Numbered from the stretch's first letter, positions 36,040 to 46,661 are shown. The stretch: 64,000 nucleotides of DNA from Pantoea sp. WMus005 (GCF_013415305.1 NZ_JACBXU010000001.1:682001-746000); one strand, 5' to 3'. Made by a program: numbers and translations. The notes: a model not told the origin generated them from the sequence alone.

Positions 36040-36446
36040 TAAACGGCGTCCTGAATCAGGGGAGATTGAACTACTTCTTTCCACGCGTCCGCGATATTGC
36101 GCAGCAGGCCTTCGACCTCCTCAACTGCAGCAACATCATTGTGCAGGTTGGCATGCAGCAGGCGACGGGTCATGTAGTTGTAAAGATCCAGCAGATTATC
36201 TGCCAGTTCATCACCACGGTTTTCAGCCAGGCCCTCTTTCAGGCCTGCTTCGATAATATTGATTGCTTTGGAGATGGAGCTGCCTTTGCCTTCAATATTG
36301 CCATCCTGCATAAACAAGCGGGCGCGAATTAACGCGCTCAGTGCGCCGTCGAACAGCATTCCAACCAGCTGCTGCTGGGTGGCGCTCATGACGGCGCTTT
36401 CGACGCCAATTTTTGCATAGGCTTTGGTGCCTGTAGCGCTATACAT
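36039..36446 (-). CDS. fliS: flagellin export chaperone FliS
   Basis: 135 residues from the ATG six bases after AGGAG (MYSATGTKAYAKIGVESAVM, as in E. coli). It is a four-helix protein that wraps the flagellin C-terminus to prevent cytoplasmic polymerisation. It starts 11 bp after fliD. Confidence 0.96.
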   Translation of the reverse strand: MYSATGTKAYAKIGVESAVMSATQQQLVGMLFDGALSALIRARLFMQDGNIEGKGSSISKAINIIEAGLKEGLAENRGDELADNLLDLYNYMTRRLLHANLHNDVAAVEEVEGLLRNIADAWKEVVQSPLIQDAV

Positions 36447-36457
36447 GGACACTCCTG

Positions 36458-37873
36458 TTATTTTTTAGATGAATCGGACGTGTCAAACTGCTGCGTCAGA
36501 TACGTGCTGGTCGAATTGAGTTTACTGATGGCCATATCCAGCTGAGTAAACTGTGTCTTGTAACGTGCGATATCCGCATCAATGCGATCGCTGGTGGTGT
36601 TATAGAGCGCAGTTAAGGTATTCAGTGTCTTGCTGACGCCATCGGTGGCAGCCTGAACAATGCCTTTAGATGCCAGCCAGTCAGTGAGTTTGCTGTCAAT
36701 TTTAGCGGCGATGCCGGTTTTACCGTCACCCACGATCATCGCTTTTACGCCCGCAGCATCTTTATCCAGTGCGGTGCTCAGCTTAGTGGAGTCCAGTTTC
36801 AAAGACCCGGTGGTAGGATCGGTGTTAACACCAATCTGACTCAATGACTTAAAAGTAGATGTGCTCTGCGCATTGGTCAGCATGCTTTTCAGCTGCGTTT
36901 CAATCGTGCGCAACGTGCTGTCACCCAGCAGGGCACCATTGCTGGAGTCCTGTGCATCGCTATTGGTATCGACTTTGGTGAATTTGGTCAGGGTATTGAA
37001 CTGATCCAGCAATGTGTTATACGCATCTACCCAGGCACTGACAGCGCCTGACGCTTTTGAGGTGTCTTTGGTAATGGTCAGCGTCTGATTACCGCCCGTC
37101 AGAGCATTCAGGTTTAAGGTAATGCCTTCCAGCGCATCACTAATCTGGTTGCTGCTGTTCTCAATGGCCACGTTGTTAACCGTGAGCTGGGCATTCTGCG
37201 CCGGTACGCTTTCTGTCATCACATTACTGCTGGCGCTGGCGTCAAAGCCTATAACCCCCTGCAGCGTGCTGTCGCCGGTGACGGCGATGGTTGCCACCGC
37301 ATTGTCGCTGCCGGTTTTATTGGCGCTCATGGAGAGGCGAAAGCTACCATCCGACACCTTAATGATGCTGGCGGTGATGCCTGCATTCGCACCATTAATC
37401 GCGTCACGCATGCCAGCCAGCGAAGTCTGATCGCTGGAAAGCGTCACGCTTTTGCTGGTGCCATCTTTTAAGGTAATTGCGATGCTGCGGCTGGCTACCG
37501 AGCTGTCGCCCAGTGCGGCAGTGTTGCTACTCTGTACTCCTGAGGTCAGAACCTGCGCCTGTGCCAGCTGTGTGACGTTAATGGCATATTTGCCGGCTAC
37601 GGTGCTGCTGCCAGAGGTAGTGGCACTGAATGCCGTCGAACTGCTGGTTGCGGTCGTAGCAGTAAACAGGTCAGCACTGTTCAGCTTGGTGTTCGCGGTC
37701 TGAAAAGTTGTCAGTGAACTTTTCAGCGTGGCATAGGCACTGAGCTTGGACGTGTAAGCCGATTGCTGTTTTGAAATCGGTGTGAGCGACGCTTTTTCAG
37801 CGGTGGTCAAACTGTCAAGCATGGTACTGAGTGGCAGGCCGGAACCGACACCGAGATTGCTTATACTAGCCAT
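36458..37873 (-). CDS. fliD: flagellar filament cap protein FliD
   Basis: 471 residues. The N-terminal coil (ASISNLGVGSGLPLSTMLDS) and C-terminal coil (DADIARYKTQFTQLDMAISKLNS) flank a Ser/Thr-rich middle. FliD forms the pentameric cap that inserts flagellin at the filament tip. A consensus sigma-28 promoter lies 43 bp upstream and drives fliD-fliS-fliT. Confidence 0.96.
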   Translation of the reverse strand: MASISNLGVGSGLPLSTMLDSLTTAEKASLTPISKQQSAYTSKLSAYATLKSSLTTFQTANTKLNSADLFTATTATSSSTAFSATTSGSSTVAGKYAINVTQLAQAQVLTSGVQSSNTAALGDSSVASRSIAITLKDGTSKSVTLSSDQTSLAGMRDAINGANAGITASIIKVSDGSFRLSMSANKTGSDNAVATIAVTGDSTLQGVIGFDASASSNVMTESVPAQNAQLTVNNVAIENSSNQISDALEGITLNLNALTGGNQTLTITKDTSKASGAVSAWVDAYNTLLDQFNTLTKFTKVDTNSDAQDSSNGALLGDSTLRTIETQLKSMLTNAQSTSTFKSLSQIGVNTDPTTGSLKLDSTKLSTALDKDAAGVKAMIVGDGKTGIAAKIDSKLTDWLASKGIVQAATDGVSKTLNTLTALYNTTSDRIDADIARYKTQFTQLDMAISKLNSTSTYLTQQFDTSDSSKK

Positions 37874-37915
37874 GTTAATTCCTTTATAAGGTCGACAGAG
37901 AAATTGATACCTGGG

Positions 37916-37942
37916 TTATCGGCCTTGAATAAGGAAAGTTTA
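37916..37942 (-). promoter_or_regulatory. sigma-28 promoter of fliDST
   Basis: Minus strand: TAAACTTT, 11-bp spacer, GCCGATAA. Only one base differs from TAAAGTTT-N11-GCCGATAA. Confidence 0.92.
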
Positions 37943-38025
37943 AGGTTATTTGCCTTAGGGTAATGAGGTAAATAGGCACTATAGAGAAGGGTAATTCAGC
38001 GGCTAGAAAATTAATGAATTAAGTC

Positions 38026-38052
38026 TAAAGAAGTTCGGACGGGTGGCGATAA
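38026..38052 (+). promoter_or_regulatory. sigma-28 promoter of fliC, distal
   Basis: TAAAGAAG, 11-bp spacer, GGCGATAA: all key positions of the sigma-28 consensus, 158 bp upstream of the fliC start. Confidence 0.8.
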
Positions 38053-38105
38053 CTTAAAACGTGACAGGTTGAAGCAGAAAAATTCGCCTGGTACTAAAAA
38101 AATTC

Positions 38106-38132
38106 TAAAGGTTGTTAAACGGCAGACGATAA
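38106..38132 (+). promoter_or_regulatory. sigma-28 promoter of fliC, proximal
   Basis: TAAAGGTT, 11-bp spacer, GACGATAA, 77 bp upstream of the fliC start. It is exactly 80 bp downstream of the distal copy. Confidence 0.88.
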
Positions 38133-38209
38133 CAACTTTGACGGCGCTGAAGCCGGCGGGTTGAAGCCCACACCTTAACCGAAAGACTTGATTAACAGGA
38201 AAATTCATC

Positions 38210-39415
38210 ATGGCCCAAGTCATTAATACCAACAGCCTCTCGCTGATCACTCAGAACAACATCAACAAGAACCAGTCAGCTCTGTCTACTTCAATGGAGC
38301 GTCTGTCTTCTGGTTTACGTATCAACAGCGCGAAAGATGACGCTGCTGGTCAGGCAATTGCCAACCGTTTCACCTCTAACATCAAGGGCCTGACTCAGGC
38401 TGCTCGTAACGCTAACGACGGTATCTCTGCTGCGCAGACTACTGAAGGCGCGCTGTCAGAAATCAACAACAACTTACAGCGTATCCGTGAGTTGACTGTA
38501 CAGGCTTCAAGCGGTACTAACTCTGATTCTGACAAATCTTCAATCCAGGACGAAATCAAATCACGTCTGGACGAGATTGACCGCGTTTCTGGTCAGACTC
38601 AGTTCAACGGCGTGAACGTGCTGGCTAAAGACGGCAAAATGAACATCCAGGTTGGCGCAAACGACGGCGAAACCATCACTATCGACCTGAAGAAAATCGA
38701 CTCTAAAACTCTGGGTCTGGATAGCTTCAACGTCAACGGTCCTGCAGGCACCCCAACTGCAGCTGGCGCAACTGAATTCAAGGCAGCTTACGGTTCAACT
38801 ACCAACGTAACTGGCGCGACTGTTGCTGAATCTACTGCTAATGCACTCTCTACCCGTCTGGGTGTGGCAACTTCAGGTGTTGCTGTAGATACCGGCACCG
38901 TCTATAAAGATGACAACGGCAAAATGTTCGCTAAAGTCACTGTGACTTCAGGCAGCGATGCTGAAACTAACAACCTGAAAGCGAATGGCTTTGATATCGC
39001 CAGCGGCGCAGCCGGCGCGAAAAGCTTCTTCGTAGCGGTTGATCCACAGTCTGCTGATACAGCAACCACTGCTGGCACCGCAGCATTCAAACTGGACACC
39101 ACTAACATGAGTCTGTCCAGCCTGACCACTGGTGCATCAGCTAATCCACTGGCTAAACTGGATGACGCAATTGCAAGCGTGGATAAGTTCCGTTCTTCAC
39201 TGGGTGCGATTCAGAACCGTCTGAACTCAGCCGTGACTAACCTGAGCAACACCACGACTAACCTGTCAGCTGCACAGTCTCGTATCCAGGATGCTGATTA
39301 CGCAACTGAAGTTTCAAACATGTCTAAAGCGCAGATCGTACAGCAGGCTGGTAACTCCGTGTTGGCGAAAGCTAACCAGGTTCCACAGCAGGTTCTGTCT
39401 CTGCTGCAGGGCTAA
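38210..39415 (+). CDS. fliC: flagellin FliC
   Basis: 401 residues. The conserved N-terminal D0/D1 domain ([40 protein letters not shown], a TLR5-recognised region) and C-terminal D1/D0 domain ([28 protein letters not shown]) flank a short variable part of about 170 residues rich in Ala, Thr, Ser and Gly. This part is a likely target for O-linked sugars added by the two glycosyltransferases downstream. Codon use is biased as in highly expressed genes. Two sigma-28 promoters precede it. Confidence 0.97.
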   Translation: MAQVINTNSLSLITQNNINKNQSALSTSMERLSSGLRINSAKDDAAGQAIANRFTSNIKGLTQAARNANDGISAAQTTEGALSEINNNLQRIRELTVQASSGTNSDSDKSSIQDEIKSRLDEIDRVSGQTQFNGVNVLAKDGKMNIQVGANDGETITIDLKKIDSKTLGLDSFNVNGPAGTPTAAGATEFKAAYGSTTNVTGATVAESTANALSTRLGVATSGVAVDTGTVYKDDNGKMFAKVTVTSGSDAETNNLKANGFDIASGAAGAKSFFVAVDPQSADTATTAGTAAFKLDTTNMSLSSLTTGASANPLAKLDDAIASVDKFRSSLGAIQNRLNSAVTNLSNTTTNLSAAQSRIQDADYATEVSNMSKAQIVQQAGNSVLAKANQVPQQVLSLLQG

Positions 39416-39441
39416 TAAGTTCCACTTAGCAACGCAATCAG

Positions 39442-39468
39442 AACCCCGCTCCGGCGGGGTTTTTTTTT
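39442..39468 (+). terminator. fliC terminator
   Basis: ACCCCGC-TCCG-GCGGGGT followed by eight T, 27 bp after the fliC stop. It should limit read-through into the glycosyltransferase genes. Confidence 0.92.
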
Positions 39469-39622
39469 GGCTAAAAACCTGAACGTTGAAGCCGTTCAGG
39501 CAGATTAGGCCCTGTTTGCTGTTTTACTTCTCCGATTGAACTGAGGCGCAAAGATTATGCTATGGAAAATATGCGCTGCTCTTAGTCGTTCGTGACTGAG
39601 AGGAGTCAGTGAGAGAGAGAAA

Positions 39623-42600
39623 ATGGCTCAACATGATCTTGTTAGCATCATCATTACCGCACGCGTTTCAGCCTGGTTCACTAACGCACTCGACAGCGCG
39701 CTCAATCAGGATTATCCGCATATCGAAATTATCGTCGCTGATTACAGCGATGCTTCTTTCATTCATCAGAAGCTACAGGGCTATCTTGCCAAATACAGTC
39801 ACATTCTCCGTTATTTAAAAATTGATGATGCGACGACACCTGTTTATCAGGCGGCTGTAGACGTGGCGCGTGGAAAATATATCAAGTTTCTGTCAGATGC
39901 CGATCTCCTGAAACCATCCTGTGTCTCTACCTTTGTGTCAGGATTGACTGCCTTTCCTGCGTGCCGTGTTGCCGTGTCCCGCCGGGAGCGTATCGGACCT
40001 CAGGGCGAAGCGTTGCCCGCGCTTATCTCCACCTCAGCCGTCAACAGTGAAAATATCATTATCAACGGGCAGGATTTGCTGCGTAATCAGACATTGAAAG
40101 CTTACAGCCTGCTGGGGGAAATGAGTGCAGCGATGTTCTACAGAGAAGATCTCGCCCTCAGCCTCATCGATCATTCACTGCTGACTACGGGCGACCCGGC
40201 ACTGCAGGCGGTTCCGGCGCTGGTTATTTTTTATAGTCAGTTAAGCCACAGCCACCTTCTCTGGTTTGCCACGCCGCTGTGTAGCGTGCGCGCGTCAGAC
40301 GTTGAGCATCAACCTCATCAACGTGAAAGTGACGACCTGTTCAGAAACGGGCGTGAAGCTTTATATGAAAAAATCCGTAACGAAAGCGGGTTTAAAGATA
40401 TCGACCATGCACTGCATCTTGCGCGAGTTGCTTCCCCTGAAAGACCTGATCTTTTTAGCCTCAAAAATCTTTCTGAAGAGCAGCAAAAGAACTTTACCTT
40501 AGAGACGCTTGCGACCTGGAGAGCTTCACGCACCCTGAATCCGTTGCAGCATAATATGCTGGTGGATCTTGCCGCGACACACACGCACCCCATTAGCGTG
40601 CTGGTTGTGATTACGGTTACAGAAGAGACCGTCAGTGGTCTGGATCCACTTTTAAAATCGATCAGCCAGACAGCGACAGTAGGCATCCGGTTTGAACCGG
40701 TTATCGTTGCCCTCGACGTAGCGCCTGACTCGGACGCTGAATGCTATGCCGCAACAGAGCAGAGCCGAATCAGTGTCATCAATCAACTTATCCATGAACG
40801 AGTAGACCATTGGGTCATGTTTCTTGAGGCGACCAGTATTCTGCACACCTCTGGTGTGCTCGCATTGAGCAAAATGCTACTCGTTCAAAACCAATATTTA
40901 GCCCTGTATGCGGATGAGTTTTTTTATATCGATAATGCACCACTTGGTGCCGCTTTCAGGCCCGATTTTAATCTTGATTTACTGCTCAGTTCGCCCAAAA
41001 CGATGGCGCAACACTGGTTATTCCGGCGTGAGCTGCTGTTAGCGGCGGAAGGACTGGATGCTGATTATCCTGCTTCAGCAGAGTTTGATCTCATTGTTAA
41101 GCTGATTGAATCACAGGGGTTTGAGGGTATTGGTCACCTCGCTGAGCCGTTGTTAACAGGCCACCTGAAAAGCAGAGATATCCTTGAAGATGTGGCGATC
41201 ATTGAGCGGCATTTGCATAACCGCGGCTACCCGGATGGACGGGCGGCATTAGATAAATTCTTCAATTATCGTTTGCGATACAACCATCCCGATAAGCCGG
41301 TTGTTTCAATCATCATTCTGGCTAACTGGGATCTCGCCTCGCTGATTAGTTGCGTAACGACCGTGCTGGAAAAAACCTCCTGGCACCAGTATGAGTTGAT
41401 CATCATCTCTGATAACCAGGGTACGCCTGAGCGGGACAAATGGTTATCGGATATCAGTAACGTAGACCCCGCCCGTATAAAAACGGCGAGCTTTAACGGC
41501 ACATTCAGTCACAGTGTCATGGCTAATCTCGCCGCTGAGCAGGCCACAGGTGACTATCTGCTTTTCATGCATTGTGAAATGGCGGTCACTGACGGTGAAT
41601 GGCTCGATAATCTCCTGAATCATGGACTACGACCCGAAGTCTTTGCTGTGGGTGGAAAGCATCTCTCCTCTGACAACAAGATCAGGCATGCGGGCTATGT
41701 TCTCGGTGTAAACGGTGCAGTGGGTGAAGTTTTCAGAGGTAATGACGACAAAGACGCCAACTATCTTGGGCGCATGAATGTCGATCAGAACTACAGTGCT
41801 GTTTCGGGTGATCTGGTGCTGATGCGCAAATCGGTATTCGATGAGCTGGGAGGATTTGATCAGGATAAGCGCTTATATGCTGACGTTGATCTGTGCCTGA
41901 AGGCACGGGAGCAGGGCTATCTGACGGTCTGGACACCTTATGCCCGTCTGCATCGTCCTGCAGCACGCACCAGCCCGTTCCCGGATGAAACCGTGCAGAC
42001 GTCCAGTAAATTAAAACAGCTGGAAGAAGACAAAATTTATGCTGAATGGATGCCGGTTGTCGCCAGTGATCCTGCATATAACCCCAACCTGTCAATGCGA
42101 AGTCGTCACTTCGAACTACGAAATGACGATGTTAACTGGCTGCCGGTCAGAGCAGAAAATCTGCCCACCTTCCTTGCGCATAATGCCGACATTTACGGTT
42201 GCGGACATTACCGTATTACGCAACCGCTTGAGGCGATGATAGCCGAAGGCGTTGCGCAGGGAAAAAGTGGCATGACACTGCTGACATTGAGCGAAATAGG
42301 GCAGTTCAGACCCGATAGCCTGATTATCCAGCGCCGGTATGCACCGGCATTTCATAACTGGATGGAGCGGGTCAGTAAACTTCATAACGTCTTTAAAGTG
42401 TTTGAGCTGGACGATTACATCATCAATCTGCCCATGAAACATCATGGCCGTCACGCTTATAAGCAGGAGACGGCAAAATTAATACGTAAAAGCCTGAGCT
42501 TCTTTGACCGCTTTGTGGTCTCAACCGCGCCACTGGCCGACGCGATGCGTGATATGCATCCGGACATCGTTGTGATGAAAAATCGCCTTCCTTCAGAGAC

Positions 42601-43144
42601 GTGGGGCAGCCTTCGCTCACTGCGTCAGCAGGGTAAAAAACCTCGCGTGGGGTGGGCTGGTGGGGTCAGCCATCGTGGCGATCTTGAAATGATTTTCGAT
42701 GTCGTTCGGGAATTCTCGAATGACGTGGACTGGGTCTTCATGGGGATGTGTCCGGATAAACTCCGGCCTTATGTGCATGAAATCCACAGCGGTGTTGACC
42801 TGGATCTTTATCCCGCAGCGCTCGCGTCACTCAATCTCGATCTGGCGCTGGCACCGGTTGAAGACAATATCTTTAACGCCTGTAAAAGCAATCTGAGGTT
42901 ACTGGAATATGGTGCCTGTGGCGTGCCGGTTATCTGCAGCAATGTAGCCTGTTATCGGGAAGATAATCTTCCGGTGACAAGAGTTAATAACCGGTTTATT
43001 GACTGGCGCGATGCTATCCGGATGCACCTCGCTGATCCAGATGCGAGCGCAAAAATGGGGTTGGAATTGCAGGCTGAAATCCGACGCAACTGGATGCTGA
43101 CCGGTGAAAGTCTGCGTCTGTGGGCCAGGGCATGGCAGCCCTGA
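39623..43144 (+). CDS. giant multi-domain glycosyltransferase, probable flagellin glycosylation
   Basis: 1173 residues. An N-terminal GT2-like domain (DLVSIIITARVSAWFTNALD, KYIKFLSDADLL with its DXD-type SDAD) is followed by a second GT-A-like part (about 320-560). A third GT2 domain (about 565-810) contains VSIIILANWDLASLISCVTT, YLLFMHCEMAVTDG and VSGDLVLMRKSVFDELGGFD. The C-terminal GT-B half (about 850-1173) has LDLALAPVEDNIFNACKSNL and LEYGACGVPVICSN, the sugar-nucleotide-binding region of GT4-type enzymes. Large enzymes of this kind beside fliC glycosylate flagellin in Pseudomonas (Fgt1 and Fgt2). The acceptor here is inferred from location. Confidence 0.85.
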   Translation: MAQHDLVSIIITARVSAWFTNALDSALNQDYPHIEIIVADYSDASFIHQKLQGYLAKYSHILRYLKIDDATTPVYQAAVDVARGKYIKFLSDADLLKPSCVSTFVSGLTAFPACRVAVSRRERIGPQGEALPALISTSAVNSENIIINGQDLLRNQTLKAYSLLGEMSAAMFYREDLALSLIDHSLLTTGDPALQAVPALVIFYSQLSHSHLLWFATPLCSVRASDVEHQPHQRESDDLFRNGREALYEKIRNESGFKDIDHALHLARVASPERPDLFSLKNLSEEQQKNFTLETLATWRASRTLNPLQHNMLVDLAATHTHPISVLVVITVTEETVSGLDPLLKSISQTATVGIRFEPVIVALDVAPDSDAECYAATEQSRISVINQLIHERVDHWVMFLEATSILHTSGVLALSKMLLVQNQYLALYADEFFYIDNAPLGAAFRPDFNLDLLLSSPKTMAQHWLFRRELLLAAEGLDADYPASAEFDLIVKLIESQGFEGIGHLAEPLLTGHLKSRDILEDVAIIERHLHNRGYPDGRAALDKFFNYRLRYNHPDKPVVSIIILANWDLASLISCVTTVLEKTSWHQYELIIISDNQGTPERDKWLSDISNVDPARIKTASFNGTFSHSVMANLAAEQATGDYLLFMHCEMAVTDGEWLDNLLNHGLRPEVFAVGGKHLSSDNKIRHAGYVLGVNGAVGEVFRGNDDKDANYLGRMNVDQNYSAVSGDLVLMRKSVFDELGGFDQDKRLYADVDLCLKAREQGYLTVWTPYARLHRPAARTSPFPDETVQTSSKLKQLEEDKIYAEWMPVVASDPAYNPNLSMRSRHFELRNDDVNWLPVRAENLPTFLAHNADIYGCGHYRITQPLEAMIAEGVAQGKSGMTLLTLSEIGQFRPDSLIIQRRYAPAFHNWMERVSKLHNVFKVFELDDYIINLPMKHHGRHAYKQETAKLIRKSLSFFDRFVVSTAPLADAMRDMHPDIVVMKNRLPSETWGSLRSLRQQGKKPRVGWAGGVSHRGDLEMIFDVVREFSNDVDWVFMGMCPDKLRPYVHEIHSGVDLDLYPAALASLNLDLALAPVEDNIFNACKSNLRLLEYGACGVPVICSNVACYREDNLPVTRVNNRFIDWRDAIRMHLADPDASAKMGLELQAEIRRNWMLTGESLRLWARAWQP

Positions 43145-43253
43145 TGCCTGTCGGTAGCTTTACCCTTTCAGGCTATCTGATGAAAATGTCAGATGGCCCG
43201 ACACAGCGCAGAACGGTTAAGTGATTCCATAAACCTGGCAGGCCGGAGTTGCA

Positions 43254-46200
43254 ATGTCTGAATTTAAACATCCTTATTATATAGTTTCACCTGACTATCG
43301 GGAGTCATCCGGCGGTATTCAGGCTTTGCACAAACTCTGCCATCAAATAAATCTTCATGGCGGCAATGCCTGGATGGTAAACAGCGATATCATCAATCCT
43401 GCCTGGAATACCCCAAAGCTGGATGTTGAGATTTATGATCAGCATAAAAAATCGGCGCTTATACCCATCGCTGTTTATCCTGAAATCTATTCGGGTAATC
43501 CGATTAAGGCTGACGTCTGTGTGCGCTACATGTTAAATCATGAAGCGCTACTCAATGGTAATCGTCTTAATGAAACAGAAGAGGATCTCTTTTTCTGGTA
43601 CAGCTCACAGCTGATTGTGAAAGAACCTGATGTTGATTTTTTAACGATGGTAGGCCCCGATTTAGAGATGTTCTCGGATGACGGCAGAGTAAAAACGACA
43701 AAACTTCTTTATCTGAATCGGGTACCCGAAGAGACCGTTGATTTTACGGGGTTACCTGACGATATCACGATTATATCGGTTCAAAACCCTCGTCCTCTGG
43801 CGGAGCTGGCAGAGATGTTAAAGTCGGCGACGGTGATGTACACCTTTGAATGGTCCGGAACCTGTAACCTTGCTGCGCTGTGTGGGGTGCCGGTGGTTTC
43901 TCTGGTCGCCCCGGGTTATGAAAAGCTCGCCATCTCTGACGCGTCGATTCGCGATATGGGCGGGGCGGGCGTCTGCTTTAGTGACGATCCCGCAGAATTG
44001 CAGCGCACGCGTTCCGGGCTTTATAAAGTCCGTGACCATATGAGAAAGTTTGAAGCAAACTTCTCACAGCAACTAATGCATTTTTTCAGTAAAACGCAGA
44101 AAGCTGCACAGAAGAAAAGTGAAGAGAAGTTTTTAGCAACGGAAAACTGGCTGGCCCGCTATCCTGTGCCTGAACAATCTCTGGCCGAAGCGAGTTGCAC
44201 TTTATCTCTCAGCGTTGTGGTCGTGGATGATCAGCAATCACCGCAGGCACTTGATACAACACTCTCCTTGCTTCATGCATTGGGCGTGGATGTTCAGATC
44301 TACTCTGTTGTGGCAACAGGCGATGAGGATGGAAAACCGAAAAATTTCAGCCGCTGGCTGAGTCACCTGCTTGTTGAAGACCAGAATGAATGGATACTTT
44401 TCCTGCGTGCCGGTGATCGGATTTACCCGAATATATTCTCTGGACTCTCTGTTTTCAGGGAAAAAATAGGTACATCCCTGGCGTTTTATTCAGACAGGAT
44501 CGTCTTGCATGAGGAAGAAATCATTGAGTCGCATTTTCTGCCTGATTTCGATCTGGATTACTTTTTAGCGCTACCGGAACACTTTGCCAGGGGGGCTTTC
44601 TTCAGACGTGAATTATGCATAGAGGTCATTAAATCGCGCGACATCTCACACCAGACTGTAGAGATGGATTTTATGTTGCAGTTGGTTAATGCAGGGCTTA
44701 GCGCTGATATTCAGCATATCCCGCTACCTTTACTGGCGGTATCATCAACAGAAAATGACAATCACCTGTTGAAGCAATCTTTGCTGGCAGAGCATCTGAC
44801 CCTTAGAGGGTGCAGCAATGCACTAATTGAAAGAAAGAATAATGCTTTTAATATAGATTTTAATGCGTCAGACATTAAAAAGCTTAGCGTCATCATTGTC
44901 GTAGAAGATGAAATTCTTAATGTTAAGCGGCTTCTGTCGACCTTTGTGGATACCGTCGCCGATATTGACTACGAAATTATTTTCATTGATAACTATTCAG
45001 CGGACGAGAACGTCAGATCATGGCTATCCTCACTGTCTGATATCAATGAGGATGTCTTCAGAGTCTATTTTGTTCAGGAAAAAATCAATATCGTTAGTGC
45101 GCTGAATTATGCTCTATCAGAGGCAAGAGGCGATTTTACGCTTTATCTTTCATGCGGGATTTATTTTAACAATAAATTGTGGCTTAACGCCTTATTGAAT
45201 CACTGCAGCCGACCTGAGCTTTTAGCCTGCGCACCCTTTTTAACAGATAAACGCAGCTATCTCTATTCCCCAGAAGTGCTGGAAGGAGAGATGCGCTGTT
45301 GCTACAGTCCGTCCTGCACAGCGGACTCGCTGAACGGGATGCACGCACCGGAACTGAGCGTTCCCCGACAACATTTACTGCTCAGCAGTGAATGTATCAT
45401 GCTAAGAACCGCGGCGTGCCATGAGGCGGGAGGACTGGATGAACACTTTCCGACGATAAATGAGGCGATCAGCGATCTGCTGCTAAGGGCGTCTGACAAA
45501 GAAACGGTAATATTAGCGGTGCCTCAGTCGCGAATATGTTGCGATGACATCGTTTCTGACGCAGAACGCATCCCTGTTGATTCTCTCTTTTATGAAAAAT
45601 GGATCGACCGCTTATCCCGCGATCCTGTTGTTAATCCTAACCTCTCCTGGAAAGGTGAGCATTTAGTCCGGGAGAATAATCGTTCGCTGATAGCAGCACG
45701 GCAGGGTTTAAAACCTGATGTGTTATTTTTATTTAATGCCGAAGACTCCACGGAAGTACAGCGGGTCAAAGAACGCTCGCTGTCAGTTTCGCAAGCCGGT
45801 AATGGCATACATACCTTAATGTGTCAGCATTTATCTGTTGCTGAGCTTTACAGAATGAAGCCTGCTTGTGTTGTTCTGAGCGATGTCATTGCCCATAAAA
45901 ACGGGCGGCTGTTCAGAAACAGACATCTTTTCCCAGACACCCGTTTTATTGTTGAGGCGACCCGGGGGTCGTTCAGCGTGAACTGTCCTGCGTATGGTCA
46001 TGATGAGATCCTGCGGAACACCGACCTACTGGTAGTGAGAAATACCGCTGCGCTGAAATTGTTCAGCCACAAAAATGTAGTCCTTCAGGCTGACAAACTC
46101 GGTACAGACTGGCAGCATTTAATCCGGGCCCGTCCGGTTCCGCCCGAAAATCACGATAAGCCCAGAGTGGGTATCGTGCTGTCGGATCTGCTACCGGAAG

Positions 46201-46661
46201 ACTGGCGACATATTGAGGTGCTTATCAAAGAGATGAGTGAAGATATCTGCTGGATTATTTACGGTGCCTGTCCTGACACATGGAAAACAGCTATTCATGA
46301 ATATCATCGTAAAGTGCCGCAAAACAGACTGCCAGAGATGTTTCAGTCGCTCAGGTTAGATCTTGCACTTGCCCCCCTTTCAGATTCTTTACTGAATCAG
46401 GCGGAAGGGCATCGGGTTATTGCACAGTTAGGTGCCTGTGGTTACCCGGTGCTTGCCAGCGATCATGATGCTTATAAAGAGATAATGAGCGTTGAGCGCA
46501 TTAAAAATAAAACGTCGCAGTGGCGATTTATGATCAACAAAATGATCAGTAATCCCCTTTTGTTACGCAGCCTGGGTGAAAATATCTATCATGAAGTTAA
46601 TGCAGAGTGGATTTATCAGCCAGGTGAACTGCCCGCATGGCTGACCCGTAAAGATCATTAA
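43254..46661 (+). CDS. second giant multi-domain glycosyltransferase, probable flagellin glycosylation
   Basis: 1135 residues. The N-terminal part (about 1-300) is GT-B-like (YYIVSPDYRESSGGIQALHK; VMYTFEWSGTCNLAALCGVP). A middle GT-A-like part contains LSVVVVDDQQSPQALDT, and a second (about 535-790) opens with LSVIIVVEDEILNVKRLLST and contains HLLLSSECIMLRTAACHEAG. The C-terminal part parallels the previous protein (LDLALAPLSDSLLNQAEGHR, IAQLGACGYPVLASD). The Lys, Ser and Glu residues found there in the upstream paralogue are absent, so this copy of the domain may be inactive. The 110-bp gap suggests co-transcription. Confidence 0.82.
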   Translation: MSEFKHPYYIVSPDYRESSGGIQALHKLCHQINLHGGNAWMVNSDIINPAWNTPKLDVEIYDQHKKSALIPIAVYPEIYSGNPIKADVCVRYMLNHEALLNGNRLNETEEDLFFWYSSQLIVKEPDVDFLTMVGPDLEMFSDDGRVKTTKLLYLNRVPEETVDFTGLPDDITIISVQNPRPLAELAEMLKSATVMYTFEWSGTCNLAALCGVPVVSLVAPGYEKLAISDASIRDMGGAGVCFSDDPAELQRTRSGLYKVRDHMRKFEANFSQQLMHFFSKTQKAAQKKSEEKFLATENWLARYPVPEQSLAEASCTLSLSVVVVDDQQSPQALDTTLSLLHALGVDVQIYSVVATGDEDGKPKNFSRWLSHLLVEDQNEWILFLRAGDRIYPNIFSGLSVFREKIGTSLAFYSDRIVLHEEEIIESHFLPDFDLDYFLALPEHFARGAFFRRELCIEVIKSRDISHQTVEMDFMLQLVNAGLSADIQHIPLPLLAVSSTENDNHLLKQSLLAEHLTLRGCSNALIERKNNAFNIDFNASDIKKLSVIIVVEDEILNVKRLLSTFVDTVADIDYEIIFIDNYSADENVRSWLSSLSDINEDVFRVYFVQEKINIVSALNYALSEARGDFTLYLSCGIYFNNKLWLNALLNHCSRPELLACAPFLTDKRSYLYSPEVLEGEMRCCYSPSCTADSLNGMHAPELSVPRQHLLLSSECIMLRTAACHEAGGLDEHFPTINEAISDLLLRASDKETVILAVPQSRICCDDIVSDAERIPVDSLFYEKWIDRLSRDPVVNPNLSWKGEHLVRENNRSLIAARQGLKPDVLFLFNAEDSTEVQRVKERSLSVSQAGNGIHTLMCQHLSVAELYRMKPACVVLSDVIAHKNGRLFRNRHLFPDTRFIVEATRGSFSVNCPAYGHDEILRNTDLLVVRNTAALKLFSHKNVVLQADKLGTDWQHLIRARPVPPENHDKPRVGIVLSDLLPEDWRHIEVLIKEMSEDICWIIYGACPDTWKTAIHEYHRKVPQNRLPEMFQSLRLDLALAPLSDSLLNQAEGHRVIAQLGACGYPVLASDHDAYKEIMSVERIKNKTSQWRFMINKMISNPLLLRSLGENIYHEVNAEWIYQPGELPAWLTRKDH

